NCBI GenBank assembly: GCA_963734635.1
Contig: CAVTIA010000006.1
Location: forward strand, 411,074-475,073
Reading direction: 5' to 3'
Length of the DNA: 64,000 nucleotides
DNA from: DATCJA01 sp963734635
GTDB lineage: Bacteria; Acidobacteriota; Vicinamibacteria; Vicinamibacterales; UBA2999
The position numbers and the translations under genes were made by a program. The notes under the pieces are model-generated. The model was given only the letters and a program-made list of their open reading frames with translations. It searched no databases and was not told where the DNA came from. Of this stretch, positions 27,355 to 36,672 are shown in pieces (the first letter of the stretch is position 1; each line of letters opens with the position of its first letter).

Positions 27355-28495
27355 ATGATCGCGCGCGCAGTTGTCTGCGGTATTGTCCTGTTCGCGCTTG
27401 ACGTGCTGGTGTCCGGTCAATCGGCCGAGCGTCCGCAGACGTCGCAAGCAGACCGCGCCAGCCGGCGCATCCGCGCGCTGCAGAGCGAAGCTGATTTCCT
27501 CGCAGGAGAGTCACGCACGCTATTAGGCGATCTTCGCAAGCTCGAGGTCGAGCAGCTGCTGCAGGTCGAGCGCGTGAAGGAGGCGCGCGCAGCGGTTGCG
27601 CGCGGCCAGGCGGCGATCCAGCAGTCGACGGCTCGACTCCAATGGCTCGAACAGCAACGATTGGCGCAGCTTCCTGATCTGAGGGCGCAACTCGTCGATA
27701 TCTACAAGCGGGGCAGCAGCGGGTATGCGAAGCTGCTGTTCGGCGGCAGCACCGTTCGCGACTTCCGGCGCGCGGCGCGCGCCGTCGCCGCGATCATACG
27801 CATCAACGAACAGCGCGTGGCCGAACACCGAGGTACGTTCGGACGCTTCGCGGCGTGAGCGAGCACAGCTCGAGGAGGAGCTCCGCGGGCTGATCGCGGC
27901 CGAAGCAACAGCATTGGACGCCCAGGCAGCTACCGGCCGCGCAGTCGCTGAGCGCGCTGCGCTTGTTCTCCAAATCGATAGCCGCCGTGACTTGAATGCC
28001 CAGTTCGCCGGAGAGCTCCAGCTCGCATACGAGCGACTGCAGCAGCAGGTAGCAAACGTCACTCCCGGCTCGACCCTCGAACCGGTCGTCCTCCCGCTGG
28101 CTCCATTCCGTGGCGCACTTGACTGGCCCGTGCCGGGCCGTCTCGCCATTCGTTTCGGACAGCCGTCCGGACGTCCCGGCGACACGACCACGCGGAACGG
28201 CGTCGAAATCGCCGCTCCCGACGAAACACCGGTCCACGCCATCCATCCGGGCACCATTTCGTACGCCGGCCCTTTCACGGCGTTCGGCAACCTCGTCATC
28301 GTCGATCACGGGCGCAACGCGTATTCGCTTTACGGATACCTCGCCTCCATGGGGGTGACCGCCGGCGCGTTCGTCGACGGCGGGACCGAGCTGGGCCGCG
28401 TCGGGTCCGCTCCGGCAGGCGCCCCTGCCCTGTACTTCGAGCTGCGCGTCGACGGCCGTTCCGTCGATCCCGTACAATGGTTGCGGCCCCGATGA
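27355..28495 (+). CDS. EnvC-like murein hydrolase activator with degenerate LytM domain (one frameshift)
   Basis: A signal peptide (IARAVVCGIVLFALDVLVSG) is followed by two long coiled-coil segments. The frame slips near 27830-27850 and continues (DASRRERAQLEEEL) to a LytM/M23 domain at about 28120-28490. M23 zinc ligands are replaced: RNGVEIAAP instead of an H-x-G-I-D block, SLYGYL where H-x-H is expected, and ALYFEL where LHFE is expected. EnvC is the model for such non-catalytic LytM domains and activates amidases at the septum. The S41 gene downstream completes a frequent envC-ctp arrangement. Confidence 0.87.
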
Positions 28496-28532
28496 TGACG
28501 GCTGGGCCGCTAGCAGGTTGCGGGGCGTAACC

Positions 28533-28560
28533 CAACCACCGACCACCAACGGCCAACAGG
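28533..28560. repeat. Four heptamer units (CAACNNN) in front of the S41 gene
   Basis: Four exact 7-base steps, CAACCAC, CGACCAC, CAACGGC and CAACAGG, fill 28533-28560, just upstream of the S41 start at 28574. Only one C/A-rich arm is clear; a single GGTTGCG unit at 28517 is the only trace of a complementary arm. The last unit and next bases supply the purines (AACAGGACTGGGAG) that may serve as ribosome-binding site. Confidence 0.7.
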
Positions 28561-28573
28561 ACTGGGAGCATAA

Positions 28574-29727
28574 ATGGCATCCCGCAGTCGCGTGTTCGTG
28601 CTTGCCCTCTCAACGGTGATCATGGTGTTCGCCTTCGTGGGCGGCTATCTCGGGCAGGCCGTCGCGAAGGACGATACATACCAGCACCTGCGCGTCTTTG
28701 AAGATGTCGTTTCACTGGTGCTCAACAACTACGTCGAGCCGGTCGACGTGAGTCAGGCCATGAAGGGTGCGATGAAGGGGCTGGCCGACACCCTCGATCC
28801 CGAGAGCGCCTATCTGAGCCCTGATTTGGTGCGCAGTCTGGAATCGAACGACCCGGGAGGCGCGGCCGAAGTGGGCGTTGATTTGACCAGACAGTATTAC
28901 CTCCGCGTCGTCGCTGTCCGCGACGGTTCTCCCGCCGCAAAGGCTGGTCTGCGCCCCGCCGATTTCATTCGAGCGATCGACAATCGTCCCACGCGCGACA
29001 TGTCGGCGTACGAAGGCGCGCGGCGGCTGCGTGGTGCACCCGGATCGAAAGTGTCGCTTCTTGTAATTCGCGGCAACGCCGCCGATCCGCATGAGCTCGT
29101 CGACTCGTCCGCGAACGCATCGCGACACCCGACGTCTCGTCCAGGATGGCGAACGCGAACACGGGATACGTTCGCGTGGCCGAATTTGCCAAAGACTCCT
29201 CGACAAAGCTCAAACAGGCGATCGACGGCCTGACAAAAACGGGCGCCACGCGCTTCATCATCGACCTGCGCAGCACCGCGCGCGGAGATCTCGACGACGG
29301 CATCGCGGCCGCTCGCCTGTTCGTGAAGACCGGCACCCTCACCGTTCGGCTCACACGGGGTGATATGCGGGAACCGATTTCGAGCGGCGCTGGTGACGGC
29401 GCCGTCGCAGCGCCTCTCGTCTTGCTGGTCGATCAGGGCACTGCGGGTCCAGCCGAGGTATTCGCCGCAGCGCTCGCCGAGAACGATCGCGCCGATCTCG
29501 TTGGAATCCATACAATCGGACGTGCCGCGCGCCAGCGCCTGATCAAGCTGCCCGACCAGAGCGGTCTCTGGCTCACCTACGTGCGATACCTCACCCCAGA
29601 CAACGAGCCCATCCACGAGACTGGACTCGAACCCGACGTCGAAGTCGACCTGCCGGAAATCGACTTCGGAAGCCAGCCGCCCACGCCGGATGCAGCGATT
29701 GCAGCGGGCAATCGAGCATCTCGCTGA
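28574..29727 (+). CDS. S41-family C-terminal-processing protease homologue lacking catalytic Ser and Lys (one frameshift)
   Basis: The ATG at 28574 gives an N-terminal signal/anchor (VFVLALSTVIMVFAFVGGY), a helical pre-domain (HLRVFEDVVSLVLNNYVE), a PDZ domain (YYLRVVAVRDGSPAAKAGLR), and the S41 fold. The frame slips near 29100-29140 and continues from TGYVRVAEFAKDSST to 29727, for about 384 residues. The catalytic serine position (normally G-T/S-A-S-A-S-E) reads GTAGPAE, with Gly at 29446-29448. The general-base Lys of FGKG reads IGRA (Arg at 29521-29523). It is therefore probably a pseudoprotease or scaffold. It follows the degenerate EnvC. Confidence 0.85.
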
Positions 29728-29790
29728 CAAGAAGTAGCGGCGCTTTTGTTATACTGGCGGTTCGGGTCAACGCCTGAATCCGCAACAGAT

Positions 29791-29867
29791 AGGCGCGTAG
29801 CTCAGTTGGTTAGAGCGCCTCCCTGACACGGAGGAGGTCAGTGGTTCGAGTCCACCCGCGCCTACCA
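29791..29867 (+). tRNA. tRNA-Val (anticodon GAC), CCA encoded
   Basis: A 77-base cloverleaf. Acceptor AGGCGCG pairs with CGCGCCT, the D-arm is GCTC...GAGC, and the anticodon stem CCTCC/GGAGG holds loop CTGACAC, so the anticodon is GAC. The T-arm carries GTTCGAGTC, and CCA is encoded at the 3' end. It lies in the gap between the S41 gene and thrS. Confidence 0.97.
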
Positions 29868-29893
29868 CCTTCGCTCGGCGGCTGTCAGCGAGC

Positions 29894-29980
29894 CTCGCTC
29901 ATGGCAGGCCAGCTTGCGAAGGCGCTCGCGAGCTCGACTGGCCCTGAGCGAGCTCATGACGCCACTGCGAGTCGAAGGGC
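29894..29980. repeat. Extragenic palindromes between tRNA-Val and thrS
   Basis: CTCGCTCA (29894-29901) plus GGCCAG (29907-29912) pair with CTGGCC (29938-29943) plus TGAGCGAG (29945-29952), giving a 14-pair stem with an internal loop. The right arm then overlaps a second imperfect palindrome: GCCCTGAGCGAG at 29941-29952 against GAGTCGAAGGGC at 29969-29980. The CCTGAGC...GTCGAAGG layout resembles a widespread REP-like element. It may end the tRNA transcript or be a leader of thrS. Confidence 0.55.
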
Positions 29981-30004
29981 GTAGAGCCAGTCAGCATTCC
30001 TCCA

Positions 30005-31980
30005 ATGAGCGACGTCACCATCACCCTTCCAGACGGATCCACCCGTTCAGTCGCGGCGGGCACGTCCGTTCGGGACCTGGCCACCGCAATTTCTCCGCGT
30101 CTGGCCAAGGCCGCACTGGCCGCTGCTGTCGACGACCGTCTCGTGGACCTGACGTTCCGCCTGGAGAAGGACGCGAAGGTCCGGTTGATCACGTCGGACA
30201 GTCCGGAAGGGCTGACGATCTATCGCCACAGCACGGCCCACCTGCTGGCCGCGGCCGTCACTAACCTGTTTCCGGGCGTGCAGTGCGGCATCGGGCCGGC
30301 GATTGATGAAGGGTTTTTCTACGACTTCGTCGTGACACGTCCGTTCGTTCCCGAAGATCTCGAGGCTATCGAGCAGAAGATGCGGCACATGGCGCAGCAG
30401 GATCTGCCGTACGAGCGGCAGATGTGGCCGCGCGAGGAAGCGCCGCAGATTTTTCGGTAGCCGCGGGGAGCCGCTCAAGGTTCAGCTGATCGACGAGAAA
30501 ACCGAAGGGCAGGCGGAAGTCTCCTGCTACACGATCAAGGACCGCGAGACCTTCGTCGATTTCTGTCTCGGTCCGCACGTACCCTCAACCGGTCGCCTCA
30601 AGGCGTTCAAGCTGCTCAGCACGTCGAACGCCTATTGGAAGGGCGACGCTCGCAACCAGCCGATGCAGCGCATCTACGGGACCGCGTTCTTCTCCGACAA
30701 GGATCTGCAGGCGTACGTGCACCGCCTCGAAGAAGCGAAGAAGCGCGACCACCGCAAGATAGGCCGCGATCAGAAGCTGTTCATGTTTCATCCCTGGGCG
30801 CCGGGCGCCACGTTCTGGCTTGGAAAGGGAACCATCGTCTACAACACGCTGGCTGACTACATGCGTGGGGTGCTGGCCCCGGCCGGTTACGTGGAAGTGA
30901 AGGCGCCGATCGTGTTCAACAAGGCGCTCTGGGAGACCTCCGGACACTGGCAGCACTACCGGCAGAACATGTTTCTCGTCGAGAGCGAAGGCGAGCAGAT
31001 GGGGCTCAAGGCGATGAACTGCCCCGGCCACTTCCTGATGTATGCGAGCGAGGTACGGAGCTATCGCGATCTGCCGATCCGTTTCCATGAACAGACGCCG
31101 CTTCACCGGAACGAGGCGTCTGGCGTGCTGTCGGGCCTGACACGCGTCCGCCAATTCAGCCAGGACGACGCGCACTGCTTCGTCATGGAGTCGCAAATCG
31201 GAGAGGAAGTCGAGCGGCTGCTGCGGTTGGTGCAGCGTGTGTATGCGGATTTCGGGCTGACACCCGAGATGAAGCTTTCGACTCGGCCGCCCGAATTCCT
31301 GGGCACCGTCGAAACGTGGAATCACGCGGAAGCCGAGTTAAAGCGTGCGCTGGAAGCGGCCGGCGCGCCATACACAATCAATCAAGGCGACGGGGCGTTT
31401 TACGGGCCGAAGATCGACTTCGACGTGACCGATGCCATCGGCCGGAAGTGGCAGTGCGCGACGATTCAGCTCGACTACATGCAGGCCGAGCGCTTCGACC
31501 TCACCTATATCGGAGCCGACAACGCGGAGCATCGCCCGGTCATCATTCACCGCGCGATCTTAGGCAGCTTCGAGCGATTCATAGCCCTGCTCATCGAGCA
31601 TTTTGCCGGCGCATGGCCCTTGTGGCTGGCGCCCGTGCAAGCGGTCGTGCTGCCGATTTCCGACCGGCACCTTGCCTACGCCCGCTCGGTCACCGACCGG
31701 CTCGCGTCCGCAGGGCTGCGGGTCGAACTCGATGACCGGCAGGAGAAGATTGGCTATAAGATCCGGGAAGCGCAGCTGCAGAAGGTCCCGTACATGCTGG
31801 TCACGGGAGATCGCGAGGCGGCCGAGAGGTACCGTTTCGGTGCGCAGCCGCTCGGCAGGCGATCTAGGGCCTCGCGGCGTCGACGAATTCGTGCGCGCGG
31901 CACTCGAAGAAATCGTGCGCAAGGATTCCGGCGGCAAGCAGACTGCGCAGGAACACACTGTTCAGGCCGCGGAGGCCTGA
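30005..31980 (+). CDS. thrS: Threonyl-tRNA synthetase (two frameshifts)
   Basis: The ATG at 30005 opens the TGS domain (MSDVTITLPDGSTRSVAAGT), then the editing domain with HSTAHLLAAAV. The first slip is near 30455-30460. The class II core follows: GATFWLGKGTIVYNTL (motif 1 area), NCPGHFLMY, FRFSQDDAH-like RQFSQDDAHCF, and HRAILGSFERFIALLIEHF (motif 3). The second slip near 31826 leads to GTVSVRSRSAGDLGPRGVDE and the stop at 31980. Total is about 658 residues, which is normal. It charges tRNA-Thr and heads the thrS-infC-rpmI-rplT-pheST cluster. Confidence 0.96.
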
Positions 31981-32012
31981 GGTTCAGGCATCAGAGCCTG
32001 CGAGGAGGAGTT

Positions 32013-32609
32013 ATCGCTTTCGACCGTTCGCCCCGCCGTGACGATCGCACACGGATCAACGACCGCATTCGGGTGCGCGAGATTCGCGTCATCGATGAAA
32101 CCGGACAGCAGCTCGGGATCATGGCTCCTCCTCAGGCGCTTGTGATCGCGAAGCAGAAGGGCCTGGACCTGGTGGAGATCTCTCCGACCGCGGTCCCCCC
32201 TGTGTGTCGAATCATGGATTTCGGCAAGTACCAGTACCAGGAGCAGAAGCGCAGCCGCGAAGCCAAAAAGCATCAGCGCGTGATCGAGGTCAAGGAGATC
32301 AAGTTCCGCCCGAAGGTCGATGAGCACGATTACCAGTTCAAGAAGAAGCACATCGAGCGCTTCCTTGCCGATGGTGACAAGGTCAAGGCGACGATCTTCT
32401 TCCGCGGCCGCGAGATGGCCCATCCCGATATCGGCCAGCGCATCCTCGAGCGGCTCATGAACGAGCTGGCCGACGTGGCCATGCCCGAAACGATGCCGCG
32501 CCAGGAAGGCAACCAGATGCACGTGATTCTGAGCCAGCGCACCGGGCGGAAGTCGGCGGCCAAGCCGCGATCACAGGAAGCGCCGGAACCGGCGACGACG
32601 GAGGACTGA
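32013..32609 (+). CDS. infC: Translation initiation factor IF-3, non-AUG (ATC) start
   Basis: No ATG, GTG or TTG lies at the expected start. The coding frame begins (I)AFDRSPRRDDRTRINDRIRV at the ATC at 32013, directly after a strong GAGGAGGAG ribosome-binding site at 32002-32010. That gives 198 residues with IF3-N (REIRVIDETGQQLGIM, GLDLVEISPTAVPPVCRIMD) and IF3-C (VKEIKFRPKVDEHDYQFK) domains. A rare start codon is the known basis of infC autoregulation, because IF3 rejects non-canonical starts. The C-terminal tail (AAKPRSQEAPEPATTED) is an extension. Confidence 0.93.
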   Translation: MAFDRSPRRDDRTRINDRIRVREIRVIDETGQQLGIMAPPQALVIAKQKGLDLVEISPTAVPPVCRIMDFGKYQYQEQKRSREAKKHQRVIEVKEIKFRPKVDEHDYQFKKKHIERFLADGDKVKATIFFRGREMAHPDIGQRILERLMNELADVAMPETMPRQEGNQMHVILSQRTGRKSAAKPRSQEAPEPATTED

Positions 32610-32619
32610 AGGCGGGACT

Positions 32620-32823
32620 ATGCCCAAACTCAAGACACATCGCGGCGCGGCAAAGCGCTTCAAGAAGACCGGCACGGGAAAGATCCGCCGTGCATCTGCG
32701 TTCAAGCGCCATATCCTCACCGGAAAGACGACAAAGCTGAAGCGGAAGATGCGCAAGCTGCGCGAGGTGGCCCACCAGGACGCGCCGAAGCTGCAGCGCA
32801 TGCTGCCGTACAAATATTGGTAG
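32620..32823 (+). CDS. rpmI: 50S ribosomal protein L35
   Basis: A 67-residue, very basic protein beginning MPKLKTHRGAAKRFKKTGTG, with the L35 core IRRASAFKRHILTGKTTKLK and the C-terminal LPYKYW. It sits 10 bases after infC and before rplT, the standard infC-rpmI-rplT operon. Its stop codon TAG is also the first three bases of a heptamer-repeat tract. Confidence 0.97.
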   Translation: MPKLKTHRGAAKRFKKTGTGKIRRASAFKRHILTGKTTKLKRKMRKLREVAHQDAPKLQRMLPYKYW

Positions 32824-32911
32824 TTGGTAGTTGGTAGTTGGTGGTTGGGAGTTGGGAGTTGGTCATTGCTTGCTACCACCTACTAGCTACCGCCGCCTAC
32901 CAGCTGAATCG
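32821..32911. repeat. Heptamer tract with opposing arm inside the ribosomal operon (rpmI-rplT gap)
   Basis: From 32821 there are seven 7-base steps: TAGTTGG three times, then TGGTTGG, GAGTTGG twice, and TCATTGC. After a short turn, CTACCAC, CTACTAG, CTACCGC and CGCCTAC (32873-32900) form a C/A-rich opposing series, only partly complementary. The G-rich strand has eight closely spaced GG runs, enough for a two-tetrad G-quadruplex. It fills almost the whole 99-base gap before rplT. Confidence 0.8.
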
Positions 32912-32922
32912 AAGGGGACGAA

Positions 32923-33294
32923 ATGCCACGAGTAAAAAGAGGGACCGTTCGCCGCGCCAAGCGCAAGAAGCTGCTGTCGCGCGCAAAGGGTTTTTTCCAG
33001 ACCAAGAGCAAGCTGTATCGCGCGGCCAAGGAAGCGGTCGACACCGCAGGCAAGTACGCGTTCGTCGGCCGCAAGAACAAGAAGCGCGACTTCCGCCGTC
33101 TGTGGGTCGTCCGGATCAACGCGGCTGCGCGCGAGAACGGCCTCAACTACTCGCAGCTCATACGCGGAATGAAGGCTGCGGGCATCGCCATCGACCGGAA
33201 GATGCTGGCCGACCTCGCTGCCCGCGAGAGTACGGCGTTCGCCCGCGTCGCCGCGCAGGCCAAGGCTGCCCTCCCGAACCAGCCTTCCGCCTGA
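32923..33294 (+). CDS. rplT: 50S ribosomal protein L20
   Basis: This 123-residue protein starts MPRVKRGTVRRAKRKKLLSR, then the L20 signature AKGFFQTKSKLYRAAKEAV, KKRDFRRLWVVRINAA and LNYSQLIRGMKAAGI. It binds 23S rRNA early in 50S assembly and represses this operon in other bacteria. The GAAGGGGACGAA stretch just upstream supplies the ribosome-binding site, set off from the preceding repeat tract. Confidence 0.97.
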   Translation: MPRVKRGTVRRAKRKKLLSRAKGFFQTKSKLYRAAKEAVDTAGKYAFVGRKNKKRDFRRLWVVRINAAARENGLNYSQLIRGMKAAGIAIDRKMLADLAARESTAFARVAAQAKAALPNQPSA

Positions 33295-33314
33295 TTGCGT
33301 AGCCCGCCTGATGT

Positions 33315-33366
33315 CGTCAGCCGCATAGTCTGCATGCACAATATGCGCGTAAGGGCGCGGCTGACG
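33315..33366. terminator. Perfect 10-bp inverted repeat between rplT and pheS
   Basis: CGTCAGCCGC (33315-33324) is the exact complement of GCGGCTGACG (33357-33366). The 32-base interior holds a further GCAT/ATGC pairing. There is no downstream T-run, and the pheS start follows only 16 bases later. An attenuator or mRNA-processing hairpin is as likely as a true terminator. Confidence 0.45.
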
Positions 33367-33381
33367 CCCTGCGTGTAGCCT

Positions 33382-34473
33382 GTGACTCACCAAATCGACG
33401 ATCCGACCATCGAGACATTGCGGGAGCGATTCCGCAAGGAGCTCTCGCTCGCCACCACCGCTGACGCGCTGAAGGACCTGAAAGATGCGTTCCTCGGCCG
33501 GAAATCCGGCGCCTTGACGCAGGCGCTCAAAGGACTGGCGACACTCGCGCCGGAGGCTCGTCGGGCAGTCGGTCAGCAGCTCAACGCGCTCAAGTCAGAG
33601 ATCGAATCGGCGCTGGACGACAAGCGCGCGGCTGTCGAGGCTACCCGCGCCCCCGCTGGCGCAGTAGACGTGACGCTCGCCAGCAGAGCGATCCCCGTCG
33701 GCCGCGTGCACCCGTTGATGCGCGTGCGGCAGCAGGTGGAAGACATCTTCACCCATATGGGTTACGAGATCCTCGAGGGACCCGAAGTCGAGGACGACTA
33801 CCACAACTTCGAAGCCCTGAACATGCCGCCCGACCATCCCGCGCGCGACATGCAGGACACCTTGTATCTCGGCGCACCGATCGTCGGCGGCACGTGGGGC
33901 GCGCATCGGGGCACACTGCCCGAGGCGCAGGTGCGCGCTGCGACCTTGCTTCGCACTCACACATCGGCGATGCAGATCCGGTACATGAAGACGTTTCCGC
34001 CCCCGGTCCGCATCATCGTGCCCGGGCGCGTGTACCGCCGCGATAATCTCGACCTGAGTCATACGCCGATGTTTCAGCAGTTCGAAGGCCTCGTCGTCGG
34101 CCGTGGTATCACGTTGGCCGACCTCAAAGGCACGTTCGAAGCCATGCTGCGTGAACTGTTCGGCGACGTGAAAGTGCGTCTGCGGCCCAGCTTCTTCCCG
34201 TACACCGAACCGAGCGCCGAGGTGGACATCACGTGTCAGAGCTGCAGCGGCTCCGGCTGTGGCACGTGCAAGCACACTGGCTGGCTCGAGATTCTGGGGA
34301 GCGGCATGGTGCATCCCGCCGTGTTCGAAGCGGTGGGCTATAACCCCGAAGAGGTAACCGGCTTCGCGTTCGGCCTCGGGATGGAACGTGTGGCCATGCT
34401 CAAGTACGGGGTCGATGACATTCGTCTGTTCTACGAGAACGACCTGCGTTTCCTGGAGCAGTTTCCGCTGTGA
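33382..34473 (+). CDS. pheS: Phenylalanyl-tRNA synthetase alpha subunit
   Basis: This 363-residue protein starts with GTG at 33382. An N-terminal coiled coil (RERFRKELSLATTADALKDL) is followed by the class II core: HPLMRVRQQVEDIFTHMGY, LLRTHTSAMQIRYM, RVYRRDNLDLSHTPMFQQFE and FGLGMERVAMLKYGVDDIR. It contains a four-cysteine insertion, CQSCSGSGCGTC, likely a zinc-binding knuckle found in a subset of PheS proteins. The stop overlaps the pheT GTG (GTGA). Confidence 0.96.
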   Translation: MTHQIDDPTIETLRERFRKELSLATTADALKDLKDAFLGRKSGALTQALKGLATLAPEARRAVGQQLNALKSEIESALDDKRAAVEATRAPAGAVDVTLASRAIPVGRVHPLMRVRQQVEDIFTHMGYEILEGPEVEDDYHNFEALNMPPDHPARDMQDTLYLGAPIVGGTWGAHRGTLPEAQVRAATLLRTHTSAMQIRYMKTFPPPVRIIVPGRVYRRDNLDLSHTPMFQQFEGLVVGRGITLADLKGTFEAMLRELFGDVKVRLRPSFFPYTEPSAEVDITCQSCSGSGCGTCKHTGWLEILGSGMVHPAVFEAVGYNPEEVTGFAFGLGMERVAMLKYGVDDIRLFYENDLRFLEQFPL

Positions 34474-36576
34474 AGGTCTTGCTGTCGTGGCTGCGGGAGT
34501 TCGTGGCAGTACCAGACGTCGCGGAGGCCATTGCGCGGACGATGTCGGTGCGCGGCTTCGCCGTCGAAGGTATCGAAGACATTGGTACGACCGCCGGCCG
34601 CGATGCGGTGATTGACTTCGAGGTGACTGCGAACCGACCCGATTGCATGTCGATCATCGGGATCGCGCGCGAGGTTGCGGTCGCATACGGGTTGCCACTC
34701 CTGACGCCGGATGGACCCGACCTCCCTGCCGGCGATCGCCCGGCGGGTGGCGGCGAAGGAGCGGCCCCCGTGGCCCTTCGCGATCGGGCGCCCCGAGGCG
34801 GACCTGCCAATCTCGAGATCGTCATTGAGACCCCTGACCTCTGTCCCCGCTACGTCGGAGCGATTGCCGCCGCTTCGGTCGGTCCCTCTCCTGGATGGAT
34901 GCAGGCGCGCCTGCACGCGTCCGGCATCCGGCCTATCAGCAATATCGTCGACGTCACCAACTATGTGCTGCTCGAGATGGGCCATCCGATGCACGCATTT
35001 GATCTCGCGAGACTGTCCGGGCCTCACATTCGCGTGCGACCGGCGCGGGCCGGCGAAACGCTTCAGACACTCGATGGTCAGAAGCGAGTACTTGCGCCCG
35101 ACATGCTTGTCATTGCCGACGCCGAGCGTGCGGTCGCCGTGGCAGGAGTCATGGGGGGCGCCGAAACCGAGGTCACGAACGCGACGACGACCATCGTCCT
35201 CGAAAGCGCGTATTTCAATCCTGCTTCCGTCCGGCGCACGAGCAAGAAGCTTGGACTCAAGACGGAAGCCAGTATGCGCTTCGAACGCGGCGCCGACCCC
35301 GAACTGCCTGTCGCCGCAATGAGAAGAGCGATCTCCCTGATAGAAAAGATTGGGGCGGGCAGCGCACGCGGCGATGTGCTGGACCAGAACCCGAAGCGTA
35401 TCGAAGCCGGCACGCTTCGGCTGCGCCGGTCGAAAATCGCCGCGGTGCTCGGGGTCGTCGATTCCAGATCCGGAGGTGCTTCGCATCCTCAACGGGCTGG
35501 AATTCGTGCTTCGGAACGCGGAGGGCGGCTGGGACGTCACTGTCCCTACGCGTCGCGTGGACGTCGCGCGAGAGGTGGATCTCATCGAGGAGGTCGCGCG
35601 GCACTACGGCTTCGACCGCGTGCCGGTGACGTTCCCCGCGGTTACCTCTGCGCCTCCGCCGGTGGACCCACGAATCCTGCGCGCGCGCCAGCTTCGCGGC
35701 GTGCTCACGGGCGGCGGCTTTTCGGAGGCCGTGACATTCGGCTTCATGAGCGAGCCGGCGGCCACGCCATTTGCCGCCGAAGGCGACCTGGTGCCTATTG
35801 CCAATCCGCTGTCCGAGACCTTCGCCGTGCTTCGGCCGTCGGTGCTTCCCGGCCTCATCGATGCCGTGGCATACAACCGCCGCCGGGAACAGCGCGACGT
35901 CCGATTGTTCGAGATCGGCGCCCGGTTCACCCGAACCGCCGGAGAAGGACACGCCGTCGCCTGTGCCTGGACCGGGATGGCCGCCCCCGAGCATTGGAGC
36001 GGCAGTGGTCGTGCGGTCGATTTTTTCGACGTGAAGGCCATCGTCGAGCGTGTCTGCGAAGCCGTCGGCGTCGAGGTTCAGGCGTCGGTCTCCGTCCGCC
36101 CATGGTTGGCAACCGGGCAATCTGCGGACGTCGTATCGAATGGCTCAGTCGTCGGGGCAATGGGTCGTCTGATACCCACCCTCGCCGACGCGCACGGACT
36201 GCCGGCGGCCGATCCGGTGTACGTCGCGGAAATCGACCTCGACGTGCTCGAACGGCTTGCCGCCGGACGTGCGATTCGCGTCGCGCCGCTGCCCCGATAT
36301 CCATCGGTTACTCGCGACATTTCGATCCTGATCGATGAGCGCGTAACGGCGGACGCAATCAGGCAGACGATTCGCGATGCTGCGCCGCCCACCCTTGTGC
36401 GCACCAGCGAATTTGATCGATACCAAGGCAAGGGAATTCCTGAGGGCAGGGTTAGCTTGTCACTGCATTTGACCTTCCGGTCATCTGACAGAACCCTGAC
36501 CGATGTAGAAGTGCAGGCCGCGATGGACCAAATCATTGCTGCGCTGAAAGACAGACACGGAGCAGTCCAGCGCTGA
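34470..36576 (+). CDS. pheT: Phenylalanyl-tRNA synthetase beta subunit, short form without EMAP domain (one frameshift)
   Basis: GTG at 34470 opens MKVLLSWLREFVAVPDVAEA. After about 55 residues the sequence passes straight to VIDFEVTANRPDCMSIIGIA, so the usual tRNA-binding OB/EMAP domain is missing. The B3/B4 editing domain (NIVDVTNYVLLEMGHPMHAFD), the B5 region, the core and a C-terminal FDX-ACB domain (YPSVTRDISILIDERV) are present. The frame slips near 35455-35465 and ends at 36576, for about 702 residues. Together with PheS it charges tRNA-Phe as an alpha2-beta2 enzyme. The slip is probably a sequence error. Confidence 0.94.
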
Positions 36577-36672
36577 GGTCGGCGTGATGTGCGGCGCCTG
36601 CTCTGGTGCGATTCCATCTGTGCTACGATTTGCCCGGCAGAACTCTTCCCCCCGATAAGTGAGGCGGCACGG

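Noticed and set aside
27725..28495. Separate M23 peptidase gene starting inside the EnvC-like gene
   Set aside because: The coiled coil continues across the break in the other frame, so one frameshifted gene is more likely than two overlapping genes.
29868..30004. T-box leader upstream of thrS
   Set aside because: No T-box consensus or specifier loop was found; the structure is better explained by extragenic palindromes.
30663..32609. Continuous frame joining most of thrS to infC as if a fusion protein
   Set aside because: The true thrS C-terminus lies in the neighbouring frame and infC has its own ribosome-binding site; the fusion comes from an indel near 31826.
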